Assembly (NCBI RefSeq): GCF_001625305.1
Contig: NW_017804342.1
Location: forward strand, 983,876-1,047,875
DNA length: 64,000 nt
Direction: 5' to 3'
From: Branchiostoma belcheri
Taxonomy: Eukaryota > Chordata > Leptocardii > Amphioxiformes > Branchiostomatidae
Shown here: one piece after another, positions 1 through 10,879 of the stretch
Numbering within the stretch: position 1 is the first letter of the stretch
How the letters are laid out: the number at the start of each line of letters is the position of its first letter
Notes under the pieces: generated by a model
Seen by the model: the letters and a program-made list of their open reading frames with translations, nothing else
What the model was told of the DNA's origin: nothing
Database searches by the model: none
Program-made: the position numbers and the translations under genes

Positions 1-502
1 AATGCCCCCTGTAGTCACAACGAAACCCCCCACGAAGCTCAGTAACGAACTTAACCTTGGTCCCGACAATAGTTAGCACCACACCAAGAATTATAATCAA
101 CATTTTACAAATACTTGAGTTATTTTGCTAACAAGCCACAAACACAAAAGGTGCACTAACGTGACGCACGGACCCCCCACGAAGCCGAAACTTGTACTTG
201 AATTTGGCCTCAACAATGGTAATCTGCCTGCCAAAAATCATGGACGTCGAATCATGCCTTCCAGAGTTATATCGCAAAATCCGCAGTTCCCCACACTCCG
301 GCGAGACAATTTCATAGTCCTTCTGACGAAGACAAATACGGATGTGGCAGACATAGGCCCATACTGCGGTTATGCCCTACGGCATAATATATAACACAGG
401 ACCATGTTTACAGCTGAGTCTGCTGAGACTCCCTTCTGAGTAACAGGTATGGTGATGTTAGCCTGGTACCCATTCCATACGCCGGCTTAGAGGTGTTTTA
501 AA

Positions 503-693
503 TAGCCTCTACCAGGGTTCGGTAGCGGCTGAAAAGAGTAAAATTTGCCAAATAGACAGATAACATGCCAGGGTCAGCTGAAGGAGTACACTTGCCACCC
601 CTGAATACACCTTTAGCGGACTAACTCCCCTGACATCTGTCTATTTGGCCAACTTCTACTCTTCCAGCCGCTTCCGAAGCCTGGTAGAGGCTA
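503..693. mobile_element. Foldback MITE, TAGCCTCTACCAGG family
   Basis: The left end starts TAGCCTCTACCAGG and the right end is its inverse, CCTGGTAGAGGCTA. Complementarity runs inward for about 80 bases with mismatches, through a GGCTGAAAAGAGTA-type block and a CAAATAGACAGAT block, so the whole element can fold into one long hairpin. It has no coding capacity. Other copies or ends are at 1703-2093, 2763-2889, 5489-5510, 18435-18505, 20627-20706 and 43490-43605. No clean target-site duplication was identified. Confidence 0.8.
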
Positions 694-1216
694 TTTTACC
701 GGCCACAATACGGTATCTTTCCAGCTGGCTTGTTTAATTAACAAAGTAACCGAGACCTACACCGTCTGATTTTCTCCATTTCTCCAGCGCTTCGACATCA
801 GGAAAAATGAAAATAGCTAATTATTATTGATCAGCATCATTTGATATGGTCACAGCGCAAAGACGACCGCAGATGGCATTGACATTATGACTACAACATG
901 AACTTAGGTAACACTCATTGTGTCCCGCAATGACACCGTGACATTTGCAGTCTGTAGGTGTGATCGAGGATGCATAATCGTGTTATGCGGCGTTACGTTC
1001 GGTCAGGGACACAGAGCGCATTGTTTTGAGGTGAATCTACTGTACAGGTATTAAATGTGGGCGGACCGCACATCCTAGGCACGTGGCATTGGTCGTGAGC
1101 CCACCAGTCTCAGCGATCTTTCGGGAACATGTGATGTTTATAATATGACGTTTTAAAACTATTCTGACATAGAATACTAGTAACTCGCCATAGTGACAGT
1201 GCATTGAGAACTAGTG

Positions 1217-1348
1217 TATGTGTCTCTCTGTGTGTATGCGCATCATGTTCTTGTGTGTGTGCATGTGTGTGTGTGTGTTTGCATGTGTGTGTGTGTTTGT
1301 GTGTGTGTGAGTAAGTGAGTGAGTGAGTGTGTGTGTGTGTGTGTGTGT
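1217..1348. repeat. TG-rich microsatellite
   Basis: An interrupted run of TG/GT dinucleotides with GTGAGTGAGTGAG interruptions. On the minus strand it produces His/Thr-rich open frames that are not genes. Confidence 0.95.
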
Positions 1349-1702
1349 AGTTGGGGTGGAAGCATTTTCTAACTTCTCTATCTTCTCGCTGAGTCGGAAA
1401 ACAAAGCAACAGTCATCAGAAAATGTAACGGCTTCCACCCCCAACGTCTGCTTAGAGATTCACGCACACCAGATATGTACGGACGAGTAGCGAGTCACGT
1501 ACACACAAGACATTAGACCTCATTAAGCTTTATGACGTCAAAGGCGGGAAATCCTGGCGGACGAGTGACAGTTCAAGCAGTCAGTTCGTTACATATTTCA
1601 CGGAAAATATCATGACAGGCCTACAACTTTTTTTTCAGGAAATTCATGAGTTGACGATCACAAGTAGTGAATTTCCGTGCCATGCCAGCTGAACTTGATT
1701 CA

Positions 1703-2093
1703 TAGCCTCTACTACGCTTCAGAAGTGGCTGGAAAGAGTAGGGATTGGCCAAATTAGGCAAATAAGCAGATAACATGTCAGGGCTATGGGAGTTGGTCCT
1801 CCAAGGAATATATTTGCAAAATGGTCAAAGTCAAAGGCCAACAAACATCTGTCCTCATTGTCTAGTATAGAAACCCAAACCGGCAATCTGGTCGCTCCTA
1901 TGAGCCTTGTTTTGTGGTGAATATAAATAAAAAATGGTACTCATTATCAGTCTCTCTCTCTCTATATATATATATGGCCAATTTCTACTCTCGGTTTCTG
2001 CCGCCATAACAAAGTTTAAGCCTAGGACAGGGCTGGGGTTTCTGTTCCAGGCCGCGTGAGGCTACCTCTAAGTCCGAAGCCTGGGAGAGGCTA
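1703..2093. mobile_element. Foldback MITE, same family, enlarged internally
   Basis: The left end TAGCCTCTACTACGCTTC and right end GAAGCCTGGGAGAGGCTA match the ends of the 503-693 copy. The internal CAGATAACATGTCAGGG block is also shared. This copy is about twice the usual length, with unrelated sequence around 1830-1975 that includes a short TC/TA microsatellite, so it probably received an insertion. Confidence 0.65.
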
Positions 2094-2439
2094 GTGCTAG
2101 TCCACGGCCACTATAGTAGTGGGAGATTCGATCTTGGTGAAAAGCATTGACTTCTTGGAAACACCGTCGTTCACAGTCACGTACACACGCAGGTCCCACG
2201 TGTTACCGCAGAGGCGCTGAGTTGTCACATTCAGGCACGGCAGTGGCAGTCGGGAATGCCAGGCGAACGGTGGGCGCGGTTTACCGTAATCTCTAAGCAG
2301 ATCATACGGTGGCAAGGCACTATCTATCGGCCAGAGGAGTGTCCATTAGCCATTAAGTGACTAATGGACACGCCCTTGCCACGCCTCAGGCACCAGTGAC
2401 AGATGTAGTATTATCAGAACCCTCCCCCGACCACCAAGG

Positions 2440-2735
2440 TTAGTTAGTTAGACCGGGAGCAGTCTGGTCGACAGATTAAGGACCTTGTGCCATGGCCTAC
2501 CTTTATATACGAATCAAGTCGACTTTGAGTTGAATTTGAGTCAAATTGACTGCCAACCACGCACCGACCTACTCCCAAACACCAGCCAACCCTGGTAGAA
2601 CCTACCCGTCCACGCCCGAACATTTTCAAACACTCGGCTAGCTGGCGAAGCCGAACAGTAGCCGACCTGGACGAACACCGGCCGACCTTGCTCCCGACCT
2701 ACTTCTAACCATGGTTGGGACAGTTCGGCAGTGTT
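2440..2735 (-). repeat. Dispersed repeat, also inverted in an ARMC9 intron
   Basis: Read on the minus strand this segment carries CCATGGTTAGAAGTAG, then GAGCAAGGTCGGCCGGTGTT, then CCAGGTCGGCTACTGTTCGG. The plus strand at 60836-60990 has the same blocks in the same order, with AGCTGGTGTTTGGCCAGGTC and GCTACTGTTCGGCTGCACCA. It is an interspersed family of unknown type with no evident coding capacity. Confidence 0.7.
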
Positions 2736-2762
2736 CGGGAGGCCATATAATGATCCATAATC

Positions 2763-2889
2763 TAGCCTCTACCAGGCTTCGACTGGAAAGAGTAGAAATC
2801 GGCCAAATTGCTATAGAGAGACAGCATGCCAAGGGAGTTTGGTCGGCTGGAGAAAACAGTTTGCCGCACCTGAAGCCTGGTAGAGGCTA
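2763..2889. mobile_element. Short foldback MITE, same family
   Basis: Ends TAGCCTCTACCAGGCTTC and GAAGCCTGGTAGAGGCTA are perfect inverse repeats over 18 bases. The inner part keeps the GGAAAGAGTAGAAATCGGCC block and the GACAGCATGCCAAGGG block. At 127 bp it is a compact, well-preserved copy. Confidence 0.85.
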
Positions 2890-3651
2890 GCCATATTCAG
2901 CTATATGTGACGGGAGCGCACACACATGTACGCGTATACCGATAAGCACCAGAAAGATATAAAGTGAGAACATTATGAACTAGTGTAGTATTTAGCTGCT
3001 GTACACTTGAAGAAGCCCACAGACATGTGACAGGCTGAACAAAAGTTCTAAACGGGAACTATGCGGCTCCAGATGTCTTATAATTACTGAGGGATGACTG
3101 TGGTGTGCACATGTCAGCTTGAGGAATGAATCCACTCTACTTTATACAGTGACAGATGTACTAGTGTTTAACTGTCTAGAATTATCTCCGCGATCCGATA
3201 GCCCCCGTTATCACAACGTATAGTCGTTTTGAAATGTGTCCAACTGTAGATTTACGGGAAAGAATAACAGAGCATTTCTAAGAATGACTCAACGCTGCGC
3301 AAAGTCAGCTTTATGATTTAATTCTGCCACTCACCCCCTTTCTCTGCCGATGATCGCTTTCACTGACTTTGGTTTGGCAAAAATGTGATGTCGCTGACGG
3401 AAAAAAGTTGCCTATTCCGTATCGTAGCTTGTTTTGGGGCTATTTCTTCCCACGTAGCTTGTTTGGGGCTATGTCAAACGCTTCACGAAGTATTAAATGA
3501 TGACAAAAATGTGCTAAGAAATGGCAGTAAATATCAATATCAGACAGATTTCACATCCATGATACTAGTCATTTTGTTGTTGTTCTGTCGCCATGGAGTG
3601 GAATTGCATCACTGTTAATGTCATACATATCTAATTAAATTAACGGATGGG

Positions 3652-3921
3652 AGAGTGGTTTTCGACGAAATCTGAGGGAAGCAAGAAGGGCGGTGCCGCA
3701 TCATGCCGGAAGGATTCTCCGGCGATTTTTGTTGATCCCTGTTTAAGCAGACTGGGGAGTGGTTCTCGACGAAATCTGGGGGAACCACAGATGGCGGTGC
3801 CGTGTCGGGAGGATTCTCCGTAGGCTCCTATGCAGGCGTTCGGGGGGCTGATTTTCTGATCAAACCTGGAGGAACGCCTGCAAAAAAAGGCTAGATTCTG
3901 CGGTGATTTCTGTTGATTCAT
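3652..3921. repeat. Three-unit degenerate tandem repeat
   Basis: Units near 3652-3737, 3757-3819 and 3835-3921 share AGTGGTTYTCGACGAAATCT, a GGCGGTGCCG block, GGAGGATTCTCCG and, in the outer two, a GGTGATTTYTGTTGAT end. The units differ in length through internal deletions. No coding potential was recognised. Confidence 0.7.
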
Positions 3922-4510
3922 GAAGTTCTAAACGTATATATACTGAAGGGAGCAGGAAGGTATAAGCAGGAAGGAAGTAGAGGGGAGGGAAGTAGACATG
4001 TGGCACCACACATGACTGACAAGGTCAACATGCTGGGACGCTTCAACTTCGGGTCTCTGCTTCACATTAAGTTTTACAGTTTTCCTACCGATATCTGTTT
4101 TTTTTTTTCACTCACCAACACCAAAAGCAGTGTCAAACAGCTTTTAATAAGCAATTTATGGTCTATGGACTTCTATTGAAAAGGGGCTGGGACAGGGCCT
4201 CGGGTGGTAAAGTTACTCTCCAAGCAGATCTTTTGGTGGTTCCAAGACAGTATCGCATTGACATTGAAAATTGACATTGGCTAGTATCCAGGTTACGGAA
4301 TACGAGCATCCGTAGGACTTCGGATTTTGATTTGATATCGATGGAAGTTAACATTGAATAAATAGAAAAAAAAGTTGTTTGAATGATGTAAGATTGTATC
4401 ATATCATTGCATCATATCTTCAAATTTCCCACCAAATTTACCACGAAACAAGTTGGTTTGGGTTCGCAATAGTTCACTGGGGTATGACAACAATGAATAC
4501 CCCCAAAGAA

Positions 4511-4635
4511 TACTCTCCAGAAAAGGTTGATGGGGGAGGATCGTTACCTTTTTATTTTATATATGCCCCATTTTTTGTCGCTACCCCCGACAAACAACGG
4601 GGCATATATAAAAATCAACCTCTGCTTGGAGAGTA
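4511..4635. mobile_element. Foldback element with TACTCTCC ends
   Basis: Outer arms TACTCTCCAGAAAAGGTTGAT and the inverse of ATCAACCTCTGCTTGGAGAGTA flank inner arms TATATATGCCCC and GGGGCATATATA, so the element folds back on itself. A solo end of the same family (TACTCTCCAAGCAGATCTTT) lies at about 4211-4230. It sits about 340 bp upstream of the EFHD start codon. Confidence 0.75.
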
Positions 4636-4976
4636 CCAAAGAACACAAGTCAAGACAAGAACGACAGTGGTAAAATGCCATCAATCTTGAAATGCTAAAA
4701 ATCTCGCTAACCAAGCGATCTCTCGGAGGTAAGAATTCTACGCCGGGATGGATGTTCTAGAACAAGAACGCGGAACGCCAGTTTTGGTTTGCCCGTTGCT
4801 CTGTCTATGACGTCGAATTAAAAACGTTTTTATACTATTATGACATCAGAATAAGCCAGTGCAGTGAGCACTAGTGACCACAAGTCGAGTATAGTGCACT
4901 GAGTGAGCACCGTGACTTTTAGGTACACTCCACACAGACGTTATTTTAGTAGTTTGCGCGAAATTTTCCCGCGAAA

Positions 4977-7765
4977 ATGGCCGAAAACGAGCTTGCTGAC
5001 AGACTCGCCCGGCAGGCGAAAATTGCCGACGGCTCAGCGACGGACGAGCCGAAGAAAATGCGGGAGTACGAAGATCCGAACCAGAAGTTCGCCCACCCGT
5101 GGCCCGAGTTCTCCGACTACTTCTCTCGCGAGCAGTGCAAGAAGTATGAAGAGCTGTTTCAAGAGTAAGTGGACGTTTTGCAAATCCTATACAAAATTCT
5201 GGGTTCTTCTTGTACTTCAGAAACTGTGCGAACTTTCTTCAACTTAGTTCGCGTAGGATTTAATTTGCCACTCTCTCTTGTCGTGTTATTCTGGGCCTTT
5301 GTACGACAAAATACAAGTAGACTGGCGCGCCGCGGCAGTATTCGAACTTGTTTCGAACATTCCAGTGTTCAACTGGCCCTTGGATCTTTGGGGCACGGTA
5401 TTGTTTCCCAACCCATTTTACACCTGGTTGAAGTGAAGAAAGTCGTGTAAAGTGTCTTTCCAAAACGTGAAAGGACATAGCATCTGAAACCTGCTGGTAG
5501 AGGCTACGGTTTTCACAACGTAACAACTATGAATAAATGAATGGATGGATGGATGAATGAGCTGGACCCTCTATGGCCGGCCAACTCCTCTGATAAATGA
5601 TCCCCCTCTACTATTTATTCAGCCTGCAAAGGAGTCTGGTGGAGACTATAAGAGCTTGCAGGTTAAGTTTATCCTCATATGGCTGCTACGTCTAAGAAAC
5701 ACTGTAGAAACCACAATCCAGCCATTTGTAATGAATTAATCATTTCTCTCCTCCCTGTGACTGTGCAGGAGTGATGAGGATAAGGACGGGTTTATCAGCT
5801 ATGAGGAGCTGAAGAGGCTGATGGAGAAACGCGGAGACCCCATGACTCACCTGGAGCTCAAGGCCATCATCAAGGAGGTGGACGAAGACAAGGACGGCAA
5901 GATCAACATGAGAGAGGTGAGAGGGTGTTTGTTTCCATAAGGCCACGTTGAGTTGATTACTAGTATATGGATGACATCTGTGCACTTGAATGTTTGTCTG
6001 TTTTCAAGTATACATACGGTGAAATGAGTGAATATATGTCGTATGTTGCAAAAAATGTATTGAAAAACGATACTTATGTCATAGAAAGCCAAAATCAGGA
6101 AAAGAAGAAAATGTGAAGAAATGAAAATGAAGAGTCTTACTATTATTATTCGCCATACTACCAGTATACAGTGTGTTTAGTCATTTGTTCAACCAGGTAG
6201 ATTTCATAATCAAGAAAACATTTTTTTTGCCAAACTTTTTTTTATTCGCACGCTCGCGTCAGTTTTGGGGTTCCCAGAGGATGTCATCCATATAATCAAA
6301 TCAACATGGCCTAACCAGTCAACATGGTTGGGGTGGGAGCCCAATGCTCAAAATACTCGAACTCTGCATAGTTGCACAGTTGCAGGTAACAATGAAAATT
6401 ACCTGCACCACTCAGAATTTATGGTATAGAGATGGTATTTTGAACCTGGGGTTGTTTGTTTGTTTCCCATTACCAGTAAATAGCCTTTAAGAACTTGACT
6501 TTGGAATTCTTTTCATTCATGCGACAAAACTAGACAAGATGTGAAATTGGGCCAAATTTATTGCACCCGTGATAAGTGAGGTCAACATGAGAGGGAAGAT
6601 GAAGCTAACATGAGAAAGGTTAGAGAAAGGGCAAAGTCAACAAGCATATGGAGGTGGTTTAAGGTCAACTCACTCACTATCAGACCAATCCTGACTGTTC
6701 AATGTAATTACCAGTTCAACCAATGAATGGCTATTAGCGGTTCAACCAATGAGAGTGTGTTCAACCAATGAAAGTGCCTGTCAAATATTTGCATTTTTTG
6801 TAAGTTTTTATATTGCATATATTTCCTAATTTGCAAATTGGCACAGCCATAGCCCATACTGAAGTAAGATGAACTGTTTTATTTGTGATGTGTAATAGTC
6901 AGGGATAAGGGTTAGGACTAAGGATCAATCACTACATTAACTTTTGAATCTGTCAAATCATGTACTCCCTCCATGTTGTGTTTCCCAGTGGTTGTACCTG
7001 TGGAGTAAAGTAATGAAGGGAGAGATGCCGGAGGGCTCAGGCCTGGCCAAACTGGTGGAGGCCCACAGCAAGTTTGGAGCCTCCATCAAAGTACAGAAGG
7101 CAGCCGGCGTCGGAGGAGCCAAGGGGTTCTTCGAATCCAAGGTAAAAACATCTGTGAGATCATCATTCGAGAGCATGTCATCAGAATGTAGTGCAACTGT
7201 GTAAAACCCGGATTTTTCATGGTTCATAGATCTCACACCATATTTCTCTACTCATAAATGAAGGTAATCTGTAGGCAGCTGACCAAAAATTAAATCAACG
7301 TAATTCAAGACTCAAATGATTTAGCCCAGTTCATAATCAGCTCATATTCGGCGGTGAAAATTTCAAAAAGTTCATAATCACTACCCCCCCCCCCATGCAG
7401 GGCCCTTCTCATGGGTCTCACACCACAATTCTGTATCTGTATACCCTCGGCATAACACACCTGCATGTTGCGCAGCAGCAGCTGGCTACATTACAATTCA
7501 TGACTTGTTAATCCTAATCTTTGCACATCTAACACTAAACATTGTATATAGTTAGTGTACTACTTGGTGGCAGGGACTTTTCTAACGACCCCCCTCCCCT
7601 CCTATGTCTCAGATGAACGAAGATGCAGACAAGGAGAAGTACCAACAGGAGATCCAGGAGCAGCAGCGGCTGGACTACGAGCGCAAACGGCAGGAGAAGG
7701 CGGAGAAGGAAGCCGAGGAACAGCGCAAAGCCGCCTTCAAGGCACGGGCCGGACAGTTCGAGTAG
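4977..7765 (+). CDS. EFHD2: EF-hand domain protein D (swiprosin), 4 coding exons
   Basis: Coding exons are 4977-5164, 5769-5916, 6989-7141 and 7613-7765. All junctions are GT-AG and keep frame, giving 213 residues; human EFHD1 and EFHD2 are about 240, the difference lying in their longer N-terminal tail. A segment HPWPEFSDYFSREQ precedes two EF-hands whose calcium loops read DEDKDGFISYEE (about residues 65-76) and DEDKDGKINMRE. A GAKGFFESK block and a Lys/Glu/Gln-rich C-terminal coiled coil ending in QFE follow, which is the family's layout. Swiprosins are calcium-binding, actin-associated adaptors in the cytoplasm; vertebrate EFHD1 is also mitochondrial. One gene here probably represents both vertebrate paralogues, so the symbol is approximate. 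The start ATG follows an in-frame-stop-rich leader with CGAAAATGG context. Confidence 0.95.
5560..5650. repeat. Dispersed repeat in EFHD intron 1
   Basis: The segment begins TGGACCCTCTATGGCCGGC and ends near AAAGGAGTCTGGTGGA. The same two blocks flank 20020-20095 with a different centre, so this is an interspersed repeat. A short run of ATGG/ATGA tetranucleotides (5533-5560) precedes it, and a solo GGTAGAGGCTA end of the main MITE family lies at 5489-5510. Confidence 0.6.
5917..6988 (+). other. EFHD intron 2
   Basis: No exon, RNA gene or clear mobile element was recognised in this intron. It holds a few short internal repeats, such as three TTCAACCAATGA-type blocks at 6713-6775. Confidence 0.6.
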
Positions 7766-8010
7766 CCAAGTCCTCACCTGTGATTTTCAGTACTTATCAA
7801 GTCGAACTTCTGTAACCAACCAGTTTGAGCAGCAGTGATTTTGAACCTTTGTAACAAATCAGTTCGAGTAGCTAAGCTCTCACCAGTAATTTTCACTACT
7901 GTAAAGTTTTATCTTTGTAACAAACTATGCAGTTCAAATGGCTAGTCTTCACCAGTAATTTTCACTACTGTAAAGTTTTATCTTTGTAACAAACCATGCA
8001 GTTCGAGTAG
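7754..8010 (+). repeat. Tandem repeat carrying copies of the EFHD stop codon
   Basis: The last codons of EFHD, CAGTTCGAGTAG (Gln-Phe-Glu-stop), recur at 7860-7871 and 7999-8010, with a degenerate copy at 7930-7941 (CAGTTCAAATGG). After each comes a shared CTTCACCAGTAATTTTCACT-type block and a TTTGTAACAAA block. Unit spacing is 106, 70 and 69 bases. The array occupies the start of the 3'UTR and clearly arose by repeated duplication of the 3' end of the coding region. Confidence 0.9.
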
Positions 8011-8350
8011 CTAGTCTTCACCTGTGATTTTCAATACTGTAAAGCTTAACCTTCAAAACATACCTTTCAGATTTTCAAGTTCATAACTAAGTAGCAAAAC
8101 GAAGCTTTGAGAAAGTCAACCTGTCGAAACTGTAGCTAGTTGGCTTTAACTTTGCTGACCAAGTTGGTAGTACCTTTTTCCATGTTACAGCCACATTATA
8201 AAAGTGTATAAGTTCAACAGTGAAGTGACAAAATATGACATATAGCCTGTGACATTGCTGGCTTTTTGACTGAGATTGTTTTTGTCAATCTCATAGTCAA
8301 TACTTCATGTTCCAAGGAAAACATGTGACTCTCTGATGTTAAATAATCAG

Positions 8351-8356
8351 AATAAA
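8351..8356 (+). terminator. EFHD polyadenylation signal
   Basis: A canonical AATAAA lies 586 bases after the EFHD stop, followed within 20 bases by a GT/T-rich stretch (GTGTCTTTATCTGT). This predicts a 3'UTR of about 600 bases containing the stop-codon repeat array. Confidence 0.65.
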
Positions 8357-8399
8357 GTGTCTTTATCTGTCAGCACGTGTTATCCGTCATTCTTTGCCC

Positions 8400-10870
8400 C
8401 TAGCTGCCTTTTAAAAGATTCCATTAGGACCTTATGTTGTTTTGCCTGCTTCATTCTAGTGAACAAATGGCATCCTCATACTTTCACTTCGGCCTGTCAT
8501 TCAGAAATTTCACACATTCAGAAATTTCCCGACCATCAACCAATCAAAGGATGTTTGGAGATGAGGTATTTGCATCACCAAAGCTGGTATGTTACACCCA
8601 GGGGCAGTTTTATATATATACCAGCTATACAGATGGTAAGGCCTAGGAAAAAATGTGTTTCCTGTTTTCCAACCGACCATAGAAAAAACTGCTGACCCTA
8701 GCCTTTTTCTTTGTGTGGACCCCTGCAAGGGACATAAATTTTTTTAAGCTGATCAACCTTTTCTAGCTACATGACCTGACACCTGAGTGATGAAACGTTG
8801 TACAATCAGTTTTACAACATTGACATTGAAAATATGTGTCCTCATGCAAGTTTTACTTTGTTAAACTGTATTGTATGAGTTGGATTACAAGTTGGATCAC
8901 TAGTGAATACTAGTAAGTTGACTAAAAAAAAAGATAATCCCTACCTACCAACCCTAATTTAAACTGTAAACAACATTTTGTTTCCTAGGCCCAAGATACA
9001 TGTACCATTTTGTGTCTGTCAAAACCCCGGACTACATTTTAACTCAGCAGTGCCCCCTGTGAAGTCTTGTGCTCAGTGCAGCAAGATTTCTGAGCTTATC
9101 ACCTTTGAGGGGTTTGGACATGTAACCATGGAGGTAGAAAAAAAAGAGATAGTTTTGTCTGTGTTGGGTTAAATTCATTGTCAAGTTGATCAATAGAAAA
9201 AACTTAGTGCTACAGAATAACAGCAATACACTAGTGCCTGACTAAGAACCTAGTATTCCAGCAGAGGTTTAATGTAATTTTCGGCATTTTATCAGGCTTT
9301 CGTTTCTGTACTTGTAACTTGTTTACGAATACTGCCTTGTCAATTTTATACTGTATTGCAGCCACCAAGGGTCTGCTTGGAGGATAACTAGGACCAATGA
9401 AAGAGCCAAATTCAGTCGTATAGAGAGTTAAGTCCCAGGTTTGCTTTATTTTTAACCCTTTTCCACCCAGGGGGACTGCCGAGGCAAGGCGGTGTCTCTT
9501 CCACCAACAAAGGCAGAATTTTTTCACTTGCCAATTATGGGCTGTGCTCTTCGTTCCTTATAGCTGGCTTATGCCCAGGTTTTGGCTAACATGTATGTTA
9601 TCCCATACAGCTATAGACTAACTTTTATATGAATTAGGAGCACTGGTGCTACCCGAAAAATTTAGGCGCACCAGCAAAAACCTAGGCGTGCCACTATGAA
9701 GGTAGATCATCATATTGAACGTTAACTTATATGCAGGAATAGCCAATTTACCATCCAAAATTTGTGAACCTAGCATGTCTAGGTAAGAGATCAAATCAGA
9801 AATTCCTCTGCAGTACCATAACAAGCTACCAAGTCTAATCATTTTCAATATGGTACTATCAAGACAGGTTTTCCTACCAATTACACGTATAAACACATTG
9901 CTAGTGATTCCGAGTTGCAGAAAGTCTTCATTAACATACAAGTCAGACAAACAAGTTGACAGCAACCGAGCATGTGCAAAGGAGTTTCTATGTGAGTATG
10001 CCTGCGTTCAAAATGTACCTTAGAAAATAGAACACATCTGCGCTCTACAAAAGGGACTTTATCACTGAAAATGTTATCTGGCCTAAATTTCCCACCTAGA
10101 CCACACAAATGGAAAATAGGTTTCCATTCAGTAAATCGGTTTGCTAGCAGTGTTCACACTATTTGTGCACCCAATTTTTGGCAATGCCTCTGGGCTGGAG
10201 CTGTGAAACAGATTGCTTCTTTTTCTGCTCTGAGAAATGCCACATTTCCCGACCTCGGCAGGGCAGTCCCGTGGGCCATTACACAAAAAACACATCTGAC
10301 TTTACACAATTGTCCCTTGGGCCGAAAAAATATTGTGAAAACATTATCTGTATAGGATTTAGAAAGCACAAGGACATTATATAATGTCCTTAAAAAGCAC
10401 AATTATAAATTGCCTGCTACAATAGGAAGTGGGGCCCTGAGCCACTTCCTGGAGAAAGAAAAAAAAATTGGCTTCAACAAGTTAACATATTATTTTCACA
10501 AATGTGGTTCTTCACAATAATGCACTACCAGTGAAACAAAGACACAGATCTCAAATGTCTCATTTCAATGTACTGAAAATGCTACTTTTTGCACTTTCCC
10601 ACATTTTGTAATGCTCCCTACACCTGTGTACATCTACTAGCAGATAAACCTTAAAGGCACCATCGAATCAAGAATGCAAGAAATCGGTGAGAACACACAA
10701 CATATAGGAAATAAAAAAAAACTTCATCAGACAACATTTTGATGCAAACGATTTCTTAGTTAATTTCGGTTCACAGGATTCCGTAGTGCCACCATCCATC
10801 TACCGACATTATCACTAAGAAGTTCTTAATTTAAAGCTAACGTCACAAACAAGCCTGACAGTCTGAAACT
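8400..10870. other. Intergenic DNA between convergent EFHD and eIF5A
   Basis: No gene is recognised. There is a perfect 22-base palindrome at 10370-10391. The sequence near 9640-9690 has a repeat-like look (two similar GGCGCACCAGC / GGCGTGCCAC blocks). The open frames, up to 115 codons, have no recognisable similarity and no splice context. Confidence 0.6.
10370..10391. repeat. Perfect 22-base palindrome
   Basis: The half-site AAGGACATTAT is followed directly by its exact inverse complement ATAATGTCCTT. It could form a short cruciform or be the trace of a small foldback element; no other copy was noticed. Confidence 0.8.
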
Positions 10871-10879
10871 TCCCATTTG

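Larger units (their letters stand above)
1..4976. other. Repeat-rich intergenic DNA upstream of EFHD
   Basis: I recognise no coding exon here. The open frames are short and the longest are artefacts of the TG microsatellite. The stretch holds three foldback elements of one family (503-693, 1703-2093, 2763-2889), a second foldback family (4511-4635), a three-unit tandem repeat (3652-3921) and a dispersed repeat that recurs inverted in ARMC9 (2440-2735). The segment near 1136-1212 resembles the sequence just upstream of EFHD at 4808-4878, including a TGACGT core followed by an A/T-rich run and a GTGCA-type motif. That suggests an old duplication of the EFHD upstream region, but the match is patchy. 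Confidence 0.7.

Noticed and set aside
1110-1444. Two His/Thr-rich minus-strand open frames
   Set aside because: They are translations of the TG microsatellite and have no coding signature.
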